NCBI GenBank assembly: GCA_947176455.1
Contig: CAMWQQ010000085.1
Span: 1-6,668 of the forward strand
DNA length: 6,668 nt
Source of the DNA: an uncultured Odoribacter sp.
GTDB taxonomy: Bacteria > Bacteroidota > Bacteroidia > Bacteroidales > Marinifilaceae
Direction: 5' to 3'
Part shown: piece after piece, positions 1-6,668 of the stretch
Layout: every line of letters starts with the position of its first letter
How positions within the stretch are numbered: the first letter of the stretch is position 1
Notes under the pieces: generated by a model
Databases searched by the model: none
What the model was told of the DNA's origin: nothing
The model's input: only the letters and a program-made list of their open reading frames with translations
Made by a program: the position numbers and the translations under genes

Positions 1-70
1 CGAAAAGCGAATTGCAGACCAGTGCTTCATCTTTGAGTGGAACGGCAGGAGTGATGACTATGATTTTCAT
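1..70 (-). CDS. Probable thiamine-phosphate synthase (ThiE/TenI-like), N-terminal fragment
   Basis: Only the first 23 codons are in the window; the gene continues past the left edge. The start ATG is at 70-68, two bases after the thiC stop, so it is almost certainly cotranscribed with thiC. The visible peptide begins MKIIVITPAVPLKDEALVCN and continues SLF. This is a beta strand followed by an acidic helix start, resembling the N-terminus of Bacteroidota ThiE/TenI proteins, which usually go on to a GL..LHLRKP segment not visible here. ThiE joins the pyrimidine and thiazole phosphates to give thiamine phosphate; TenI-type paralogues act in thiazole tautomerisation or salvage. With so few residues I cannot separate the two, and the identification rests on the N-terminal pattern plus the thi operon context. 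Confidence 0.6.
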   Translation of the reverse strand, partial: MKIIVITPAVPLKDEALVCNSLF

Positions 71-72
71 GC

Positions 73-2073
<2,001 letters not shown>

Positions 2074-2075
<2 letters not shown>

Positions 2076-2103
2076 GTTCTTTGTTTTTTCGGTTTCAGAA
2101 CAT
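2074..2103 (-). promoter_or_regulatory. Predicted hairpin over the thiS start codon (riboswitch expression platform)
   Basis: In the transcript, AUGUUCU (2103-2097) is exactly complementary to AGAACAU (2080-2074), with a 16-nt A-rich loop. The 3' arm includes the A and U of the thiS start codon. There is no GC-rich stem or following U-tract, so this looks like a translational block rather than a terminator. It overlaps the platform strand that can pair with the aptamer's 5' end, so the two structures compete. This is read by eye, with no energy calculation. Confidence 0.5.
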
Positions 2104-2139
2104 TCAAAAGGGGGAAGGATACGAAATGAAATCGGTGGC

Positions 2140-2224
2140 TCAGTCTTCCTACGCCGGCATTACCCGGTTCAGGTATTGAGGGTATAATCTCAGCCCGTAA
2201 TGTTAAGGCACCCCTTTGAATATC
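2140..2224 (-). ncRNA. TPP riboswitch (THI element)
   Basis: The minus strand contains the conserved TPP aptamer parts in order: GGGGTGCC, then GGGCTGAGA, then TACCC, then ACCTGAACCGGGTAATGCC, then GGCGTAGGAA. P2 can form between GGGU and ACCC, and P5 between two CCGG segments around GUAAUG. The element lies between a Bacteroidota promoter and thiS, as expected for thiamine-pyrophosphate repression of a thi operon. A strong P1 helix is not obvious by eye; only UUC/GAA next to the core, or a distal GGAUA/UAUCC pairing (2225-2221 with 2121-2117), suggests itself. The exact ends are therefore approximate. Confidence 0.95.
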
Positions 2225-2229
2225 CGTAG

Positions 2230-2260
2230 CAAAGTTAACCGAAAAAGCCGAACGGACAAA
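2230..2260 (-). promoter_or_regulatory. Bacteroidota-type promoter of the thiS-thiC operon
   Basis: The -33 element TTTG (2260-2257) and the -7 element TAACTTTG (2237-2230, a perfect TAnnTTTG) are separated by 19 nt, the classic Bacteroidota arrangement. Transcription should start near 2224-2226. The RNA would then begin with GGAUAUUC, immediately before the aptamer core, so the leader is about 150 nt. The promoter starts only 25 nt after the stop codon of the MFS gene. Confidence 0.8.
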
Positions 2261-2284
2261 TACTTTTTAGTCCATAATCTGTTA

Positions 2285-3448
2285 TTATGCTTTTTTCCAT
2301 TGGAGAAGCAGGAACAGTAAACCTGGCAAGAAAATAATCAAGGCGGTTATCTGGAGGGCGAAGGAAAGGGAAAAAGCATCGTTTAGCCAGCCGATAAAGG
2401 GTGCCATGACGGCGAAAATCAGCCGGATGATGAAATTCCGGATAGACAGGACGGTCGCCCTCATTTCGGAAAAGGTCTGGCGGTTGATGTAGCCTTTCAA
2501 AAGCGGAGTGGCGAATCCCCGGATGATGTAGAAGACAAAAAGCAGGAGCAGGCTGAAGTAATTCAGGCTGTAAGCGACGGACAAGTAACCGCCGACGATG
2601 AACACCAGTATGAAGGCGTAAGTCCGGTTTTCTCCGATTTTGGCACTTAGGGCGTCCGAGTACAGGGCGGCGATGCCGACAGTCAGGTTGAGCACGGTCC
2701 AGGCGACGCCGAACCAGGCGGTGGGCATGCCGATGTGGATGAACACCGGCTGTACGAACCACGCCATGGTAAGCGTTGCGGTGCCGATGATGCCGGAAAA
2801 CAGGATGTCGTAGCGGAGTTTGGGGTTCGTGCCTAAGGAATAGCGAATGATTGCCCAGATGTTGCGGAGCGGATTTTCGATGTGCCTTTTGACGTAAAAT
2901 TCCCGCAGGCACAGGGCTGCCGGTATGCCCAGAAAGGCAATCCCCGCCTGGCAATAGAACGGCAGCCGTAGGGAAGAGGTTGCCAGCAGTCCGCCGAATA
3001 TGCCGGCGAAAGCCTCTGAGAAGTTGCCGACCATGGTTACTTTCCCTTCGTACTTGAGGTATTCGCCTTCCCGTTTGTATTCTTGCATGGTGTCGTACAG
3101 CAAGGCGGAATCGGCTCCCGATATGAGGCTCTGGCCTATGCCCAACAATATTTCCGCCAGGAAAAATGCGGCGAAGGTGTAGGAAAACGAGTAGCAGAGG
3201 TAACCGCCGAAAGCGACGAGACAACCGGCGAGCAGGCAGTTTTTCCGTCCCCAGGAGTCCGCCAGATAGCCTGTCGGGATGTCCAGGCTGACCAGCACCA
3301 CCGAATAGACGCTTTTCAGGAGGAATATTTCATGCAATCCCAGCCTGTTTTCTTCGTAAAACAGGACGATAATCGGCATAATCAAGGAAAACCATTTGGA
3401 AACCTTGATGATATACAGGGATATGATATTTTGCCTGAATGCAGCCAA
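2285..3448 (-). CDS. MFS transporter, substrate unknown
   Basis: This 387-residue inner-membrane protein has the size and hydrophobicity of a 12-helix major facilitator. A motif-A-like loop, GYLADSWGRKN (residues 60-70), follows the second predicted helix, and an ISGADSALLYDT segment occurs around residues 108-120, as in drug/metabolite:H+ antiporter-type MFS proteins. The C-terminus ends in a short basic tail. The start used is a TTG, placed just upstream of the first hydrophobic segment; the first in-frame ATG, at residue 24, would cut into helix 1. It has its own promoter and ends just before the thi promoter. The TPP riboswitch lies downstream of it, so it is not under thiamine control from that element, and the sequence gives no sign of substrate. 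Export of a drug or metabolite is the default guess. Confidence 0.88.
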   Translation of the reverse strand: MAAFRQNIISLYIIKVSKWFSLIMPIIVLFYEENRLGLHEIFLLKSVYSVVLVSLDIPTGYLADSWGRKNCLLAGCLVAFGGYLCYSFSYTFAAFFLAEILLGIGQSLISGADSALLYDTMQEYKREGEYLKYEGKVTMVGNFSEAFAGIFGGLLATSSLRLPFYCQAGIAFLGIPAALCLREFYVKRHIENPLRNIWAIIRYSLGTNPKLRYDILFSGIIGTATLTMAWFVQPVFIHIGMPTAWFGVAWTVLNLTVGIAALYSDALSAKIGENRTYAFILVFIVGGYLSVAYSLNYFSLLLLFVFYIIRGFATPLLKGYINRQTFSEMRATVLSIRNFIIRLIFAVMAPFIGWLNDAFSLSFALQITALIIFLPGLLFLLLQWKKA

Positions 3449-3470
3449 AGGCGGATTTGATTTAGCGGAA

Positions 3471-3502
3471 CAAAAGTAGGATTAAATTCATCAATGTACA
3501 AA
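3471..3502 (-). promoter_or_regulatory. Bacteroidota-type promoter of the MFS gene
   Basis: TTTG at 3502-3499 and TACTTTTG at 3478-3471 (TAnnTTTG) are separated by 20 nt. The predicted transcription start, near 3465, gives a leader of only about 17 nt before the proposed TTG start. Confidence 0.7.
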
Positions 3503-3520
3503 TCTGTTGGGTGGAAACGA

Positions 3521-3553
3521 AATAAAATTGCACACTTCAAAATAAAATGTGCA
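3521..3553. repeat. Inverted and direct repeat in the MFS/ptb divergent region (candidate operator)
   Basis: TGCACA (3529-3534) and TGTGCA (3548-3553) form a perfect 6-bp inverted repeat with a 13-nt spacer. The same bases also make a near-direct repeat, AATAAAATTGCA (3521-3532) and AATAAAATGTGCA (3541-3553), about 20 bp apart, or two helix turns. The site sits 7 bp upstream of the ptb -33 box and about 20 bp upstream of the MFS -33 box, a natural place for a regulator. The regulator is unknown. Confidence 0.4.
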
Positions 3554-3560
3554 TTATTCT

Positions 3561-3590
3561 TTTGGATTCTAATATTAATGTGTAATTTTG
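3561..3590 (+). promoter_or_regulatory. Bacteroidota-type promoter of ptb
   Basis: TTTG at 3561-3564 and TAATTTTG at 3583-3590 (TAnnTTTG) are separated by 18 nt, slightly short of the usual 19-20. The expected start, near 3596, leaves a leader of about 27 nt with an A-rich end (CTAAAACA) before the ptb ATG. Confidence 0.7.
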
Positions 3591-3622
3591 TTTCAGTTTA
3601 CAACTAAATAATCGCTAAAACA

Positions 3623-4531
3623 ATGAAAATAGAAAAAATCAGCGATATACATGAAATGCTGAAGGGATATTCCCGCAAAAAACGTCTGGTGGTGGCGTAT
3701 GCGAACGACAGCCATTCCATAGAGGCTGTTGCCATGGCTGTGAAGGCAGGATTGGTGGAAGGTGTTCTGGTAGGGGATACCGAGACCATCCAAAAGGTGT
3801 GCAAGGAACTGGGATATGACGATTCCATGTTTCGGATTATTCACGAACCCAATGAGGTAAAGGCTGCGGAACTTGCCGTTGAAACCGTCAGGAAAGGAGA
3901 GGCGGATGTCATCATGAAAGGTCTGGTAAGCACCGACAAGTATATGCGCGCCATTCTGAACAAGGAGCGCGGACTGGTGGCTCCGAATGCCATTCTTTCG
4001 CACGTCACCGTTATGGAATGTCCGGCATATCACAAATTGCTGACCATTAGTGATGTCGCGGTTATCCCTTGTCCGGATTTGAACCAGAAGGTTACTATGA
4101 TAAAGTATGTTGCCATTACGGCAAAGGCTTTGGGCATCGAGAAGCCTCGGGTGGCACTGATAGCTCCGACGGAACAGGTGTTGCCCAAGGTTCAGTCGAC
4201 CGTGGATGCCGCCATATTGGCAAAAATGGGAGAGCGGGGACAGATTGCCGGAGTGATTCTGGACGGTCCCATGGCTTTGGATGTTGCCGTGGACAAGGAA
4301 GCCGCAGAGATTAAAAAGATACGTTCCGAGGTTGCCGGAAATGCCGATTGTCTGATTTTTCCGAATCTGGAAGCCGGAAATGTGTTCTACAAGACCAATA
4401 CCAAACTGGGCGGTTCCAAGCAGGGGGCTGTCCTGGTCGGAGCCAAGGTGCCCAGCGTGTTGTCTTCCCGTGGAGACAGCGTGGAAACCAAATTGAATTC
4501 CATCGCTTTGGCGGCCTTGTTGGCGGAATAA
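3623..4531 (+). CDS. ptb: Phosphate butyryltransferase (PTA/PTB family)
   Basis: Ptb interconverts butyryl-CoA (or branched acyl-CoA) plus phosphate with butyryl phosphate plus CoA in the cytoplasm. Butyrate kinase normally completes the pathway to the acid and ATP. The 302-residue product is full length for the family. It shows the alternating alpha/beta pattern of PTA/PTB enzymes, with ADVIMKGLVSTDKYMRAIL, LLTISDVAVIPCPDLNQK and AGVILDGPMALDVAVDKEAA. It also has the typical C-terminal block LVGAKVPSVLSSRGDSVETK. The ATG follows AAAACA, with no Shine-Dalgarno site. The gene is monocistronic by appearance: own promoter, and a strong terminator 12 bp after the stop. No butyrate kinase gene is adjacent, although ptb-buk pairs are common. 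The true acyl substrate (butyryl, isobutyryl, isovaleryl) cannot be read from sequence; a phosphate acetyltransferase role is less likely. Confidence 0.9.
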   Translation: MKIEKISDIHEMLKGYSRKKRLVVAYANDSHSIEAVAMAVKAGLVEGVLVGDTETIQKVCKELGYDDSMFRIIHEPNEVKAAELAVETVRKGEADVIMKGLVSTDKYMRAILNKERGLVAPNAILSHVTVMECPAYHKLLTISDVAVIPCPDLNQKVTMIKYVAITAKALGIEKPRVALIAPTEQVLPKVQSTVDAAILAKMGERGQIAGVILDGPMALDVAVDKEAAEIKKIRSEVAGNADCLIFPNLEAGNVFYKTNTKLGGSKQGAVLVGAKVPSVLSSRGDSVETKLNSIALAALLAE

Positions 4532-4543
4532 AACCGGGAAAAA

Positions 4544-4598
4544 ATAAAACGACCGGGACGAGGGGCGGTTTACGCTTCTGTTGTCCCGGTCGTTTTAT
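4544..4598. terminator. Bidirectional intrinsic terminator between ptb and ompA-like gene
   Basis: ATAAAACGACCGGGAC (4544-4559) and GTCCCGGTCGTTTTAT (4583-4598) are a perfect 16-bp inverted repeat around a 23-nt loop. The GC-rich core is flanked by A and T runs on both sides, so it can end transcripts from the ptb side (plus) and from the convergent lipoprotein gene (minus). Confidence 0.88.
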
Positions 4599-4614
4599 AT
4601 CGGGTTGTTGTCGT

Positions 4615-5322
4615 TTAGTTCAATTGTCCGTTTTCCGCTTTTCGAATCATGTCCGCATTGGCGGTGATGAAAACTTCCACCCGTCTGTTTTGCGCGCGTC
4701 CGGCAGCGGTGCTGTTGTCCGCAACGGGTTGGTCGTAGGCGAGACCTTCCGTCGTGATGCGGGAGCGTTTGACCCCCTGAGCCACCAGATAGTTGGCTAC
4801 GGCGTCCGCCCGTTCTTTGGAGATGCGTTCATTGACCGCCCGTGTTCCCGTATTGTCCGTGTGTCCGTAAATGGTCACGTCCGTGTCCGGTGAATTTTTC
4901 AGGGAGTTGGCAAACTTGGTCAAGCCTTCCCGGGAGGTCGCGCTCAGCTCGCTTTTGTTTGTCGCAAAGAGAATCCCGTTGTCGAAGGTGATTTTAATGG
5001 CTTGCAGGTTATTGATGTCCTGAACGGTTTCCACCTTGGCGCCCTGAATGGCTTCCAGTTCTTTTTTTTGCTTGTCCATCCGTCTGCCGATTAATGCACC
5101 CGTACCGGAACCGATTGCCGTACCTACGGCGGCACCGATAGCTGCTCCTTTGCCTTTGCCCACCAAGGCTCCGATGCCGGCTCCCAGGGCCGCTCCGCCA
5201 CCGCCGCCGATTATCGCTCCTTTACCCGTGTTGCTCATGCTGGCGCAACCGGAGAACATGCCACCGGACAGGAGAATGCCAATTCCGATGCACGAAACGA
5301 TAAGAAGATTTCTTGCTTTCAT
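4615..5322 (-). CDS. OmpA-family lipoprotein with glycine-zipper segment
   Basis: This 235-residue envelope protein probably ties the outer membrane to peptidoglycan. Residues 1-25 are a lipoprotein signal peptide with lipobox-like FSGC and acylated Cys26; the Phe at -3 is not the classic Leu. Residues 33-80 are a glycine zipper with repeated GxxxG spacing (GAGIGALVGKGKGAAIGAAVG), likely membrane-embedded or oligomerising. A short charged linker (residues 82-92) follows. The OmpA C-terminal domain spans about 110-220, with GHTDNTG (153-159), ISKERADAVANYL and AQNRRVEV. Asp156 and Arg171 match in spacing the diaminopimelate-binding Asp and Arg of E. coli OmpA. The layout resembles E. coli YiaD. 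The ATG follows an A-rich leader. It is convergent with ptb and divergent from bioD, and appears monocistronic. Confidence 0.92.
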   Translation of the reverse strand: MKARNLLIVSCIGIGILLSGGMFSGCASMSNTGKGAIIGGGGGAALGAGIGALVGKGKGAAIGAAVGTAIGSGTGALIGRRMDKQKKELEAIQGAKVETVQDINNLQAIKITFDNGILFATNKSELSATSREGLTKFANSLKNSPDTDVTIYGHTDNTGTRAVNERISKERADAVANYLVAQGVKRSRITTEGLAYDQPVADNSTAAGRAQNRRVEVFITANADMIRKAENGQLN

Positions 5323-5363
5323 TTTTCTTTTATTTTGTCGTAAAACATTTTTCTTTGTGTGGG

Positions 5364-5371
5364 CAAATTTA
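5364..5371 (-). promoter_or_regulatory. Probable -7 element for the OmpA-like gene
   Basis: TAAATTTG matches TAnnTTTG and would place the start near 5358, a 36-nt A-rich leader before the ATG at 5322. No TTTG is present at the right distance upstream, so only half of the consensus is seen. Confidence 0.45.
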
Positions 5372-5383
5372 AAAACAATCTTA

Positions 5384-5391
5384 TATTTTTG
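5384..5391 (+). promoter_or_regulatory. Probable -7 element for bioD
   Basis: TATTTTTG fits TAnnTTTG and would start transcription near 5397, about 40 nt before the bioD ATG. A matching -33 TTTG at 19-20 nt spacing is absent; the nearest one upstream, at 5354-5357, is 26 nt away. The assignment rests on the -7 box and position only. Confidence 0.4.
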
Positions 5392-5437
5392 CTACTTGAT
5401 ATATTCTATTTTGTATGTCTAATATTCAGATTTTGGT

Positions 5438-6103
5438 ATGGCGGTATATTTTATAAGTGGCATCGATACCGATGCCGGCAAGTCGGTGGTGACCGGAGTG
5501 ATTGCCCGTACATTGTTGAAGCAGGGGGTGAAAGTGATTACCCAGAAATTCATCCAGACGGGGTGCACCGGGATTTCCGAGGATATTTTGAAGCACCGGG
5601 AACTGATGGGTGTGGAACCCTATGAGGAGGACAAGGACGGGACAACCTGTCCTTACGTGATGACCTATCCGGCTTCTCCCCACCTGGCGGCGGAGATTGA
5701 CGGGGTGACCATTGACCTGGAGCGGATAGAACGGGCAACGGAGAAGCTTGCATCCCGCTATGACGTGGTGTTGCTGGAGGGAGCCGGAGGATTGTATGTG
5801 CCGGTGACCCGGAAGTATCTGACCATCGATTATATTCAAGAACACAAATATCCGCTGATTTTAGTGGCATCCTCCAAGCTGGGAAGCATTAATCATGCCC
5901 TGATGAGCCTGGAATTGTGCCGTTTGAGAGGCATCGAGGTGCGCTATGTCGTTTATAACGATTTTCCGAATGACAGCGAGCTGATCAAGAATGATTCCAT
6001 AACCATTATCCGGCAGTATTTGCAGGAACATTTTCCGGCATGTCGCTTGTTGGAATTGCCGGTACTTGATGAAAGGAACAAGGAAGCGGAACTCCGTATT
6101 TAA
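5438..6103 (+). CDS. bioD: Dethiobiotin synthetase BioD
   Basis: BioD closes the ureido ring of biotin: 7,8-diaminopelargonate plus CO2 plus ATP gives dethiobiotin, in the cytoplasm. The product is 221 residues, the usual size. The P-loop GIDTDAGKS is at residues 8-16, with Lys15 and with Ser16 where E. coli has Thr. KFIQTG (37-42) supplies the second active-site lysine (Lys37) and Thr41. CPYVMTYPASPHLAAEIDG corresponds to the substrate-binding region, LLEGAGGLYVPVTRKYLTIDYI is the conserved EGAGG block, and ASSKLGSINHALMSLE follows. The ATG comes after an AT-rich leader. No other bio genes lie beside it; the next gene downstream is a U32 peptidase-family gene 27 nt away, likely cotranscribed. 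All key motifs are intact. Confidence 0.94.
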   Translation: MAVYFISGIDTDAGKSVVTGVIARTLLKQGVKVITQKFIQTGCTGISEDILKHRELMGVEPYEEDKDGTTCPYVMTYPASPHLAAEIDGVTIDLERIERATEKLASRYDVVLLEGAGGLYVPVTRKYLTIDYIQEHKYPLILVASSKLGSINHALMSLELCRLRGIEVRYVVYNDFPNDSELIKNDSITIIRQYLQEHFPACRLLELPVLDERNKEAELRI

Positions 6104-6130
6104 GAGACTGGGGCAAAAGGCGGTACGGGT

Positions 6131-6668
6131 ATGAGGAAAGTGGAATTATTGTCTCCGGCAAGGGACTTGGCTATCGGAATGGCAGCCGTCAACAACGGTG
6201 CCGATGCGGTGTACATCGGCGCTCCGGCGTTCGGTGCCCGGAAAGCGGCCGCGAACAGCCTGGAGGACATCGCCTCCCTGACCGCTTATGCGCATCGTTT
6301 TTATTGCCGGGTGTTCGTGACGCTGAATACTTTGCTGTTCGACCACGAATTGGCGGAGGCGGAGCGGATGATTTGGCAGTTGTATGAGGTAGGCGTGGAC
6401 GCTTTGATTGTCCAGGATTTGGGCATCCTGCGTATGAATCTGCCACCCATTTGTCTGCACGCCAGTACCCAGATGCACAATTACGATTTGGAGCGAATCA
6501 AGTTTCTGGACCGAATGGGATTTCAGCGCATCGTGTTGGCGAGGGAATTGTCTTTGGAACAGATTCGGCGCATCCGGAAGGAGGTAAAGGCGGAATTGGA
6601 GGTGTTTATTAACGGGGCTTTGTGTGTCAGTCTGAGCGGGCAATGTTATCTTTCGCAGGAGCTGTTCG
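6131..6668 (+). CDS. U32 peptidase-family protein, N-terminal part
   Basis: The first 179 codons are present and the frame is open to the right edge. The protein begins MRKVELLSPARDLAIGMAA, followed by NNGADAVYIGAPAFGARKAA, DALIVQDLGIL, LHASTQMHNYDLERIKFLD and RIVLARELSLEQI. These are the TIM-barrel-like repeats of the collagenase-like U32 family. Residues 157-175 match the family signature E-x-F-x2-G-[SA]-[LIVM]-C-x4-G-x-C-x-[LIVM]-S, with Cys165 and Cys172. Characterised relatives include RlhA and TrhP (RNA hydroxylation) and UbiU/UbiV (ubiquinone hydroxylation). In UbiU/UbiV such cysteines bind an iron-sulfur cluster, so RNA modification is a more likely role than proteolysis. That is inference, and the C-terminal domain that would help is missing. 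Confidence 0.92.
   Translation, partial: MRKVELLSPARDLAIGMAAVNNGADAVYIGAPAFGARKAAANSLEDIASLTAYAHRFYCRVFVTLNTLLFDHELAEAERMIWQLYEVGVDALIVQDLGILRMNLPPICLHASTQMHNYDLERIKFLDRMGFQRIVLARELSLEQIRRIRKEVKAELEVFINGALCVSLSGQCYLSQELF

Noticed and set aside
2254..2273. GGAC...GTCC inverted repeat between the MFS stop and the thi promoter as a terminator.
   Set aside because: The stem has only four continuous pairs and no U-tract follows; it also overlaps the thi -33 element. It is too weak to call.
3593..4033. A 146-codon minus-strand frame opposite ptb.
   Set aside because: It lies wholly across the ptb promoter end and coding region, shows no family motif, and the plus-strand Ptb reading is complete and conserved.
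5407..5413. TATTTTG upstream of bioD as the -7 promoter element.
   Set aside because: It has one base too few for TAnnTTTG, and the TTTG upstream is at the wrong spacing. TATTTTTG at 5384-5391 fits better.
5048..5422. Proline/alanine-rich plus-strand frame opposite the lipoprotein gene.
   Set aside because: Its PAPIAAPLP-like repeats are the complement of the glycine-zipper codons in the real gene, so it is an antisense artefact.
6146..6643. Minus-strand frame of 165 codons at the right edge.
   Set aside because: The plus strand here encodes a clear U32-family protein with its signature motif. The opposite frame has no recognisable features.

Overview
The window looks like the chromosome of a Bacteroidales (Bacteroidota) species of middling GC content. 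Three promoters fit the Bacteroidota consensus TTTG-N18-20-TAnnTTTG well. Most starts follow A-rich leaders rather than Shine-Dalgarno sites. The proteins (ThiS/ThiC, Ptb, glycine-zipper OmpA lipoprotein, BioD with a KFIQTG motif, U32 peptidase) read like Bacteroidota family members. I cannot name a genus.

Layout. Positions 1-2260 hold the 5' part of a minus-strand thiamine operon: promoter, TPP riboswitch, thiS, thiC, then the first 23 codons of a probable thiE/tenI-type gene cut by the window edge. Positions 2285-3448 hold a minus-strand MFS transporter with its own promoter. Positions 3449-3622 are a divergent control region with an inverted/direct repeat. Positions 3623-4531 encode phosphate butyryltransferase (ptb, plus strand), which ends in a strong terminator shared with the convergent ompA-like lipoprotein gene (4615-5322, minus). 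A compact divergent promoter region then leads to bioD (5438-6103, plus), followed after 27 nt by the start of a U32 peptidase-family gene that runs off the right edge. No intergenic stretch exceeds about 210 bases. I see no tRNA, rRNA, CRISPR array, insertion sequence or phage gene.

How the genes work together. ThiS (sulfur carrier) and ThiC (pyrimidine synthase) supply parts of the two halves of thiamine. The riboswitch lets thiamine pyrophosphate shut them off, and the leader allows a concrete translational model: the 5' strand of the aptamer can pair with the expression platform, and the alternative is a 7-bp hairpin that covers the thiS start codon. Ptb (acyl-CoA/acyl-phosphate metabolism), the OmpA-like lipoprotein (envelope) and BioD (biotin) are separate housekeeping units. 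The MFS gene lies just upstream of the thi promoter, but nothing shows that it carries thiamine.

I found no clearly new multi-gene system. The most interesting material is regulatory: the riboswitch expression platform, a 15-codon reading frame exactly bridging thiS and thiC, and the repeat between the MFS and ptb promoters.
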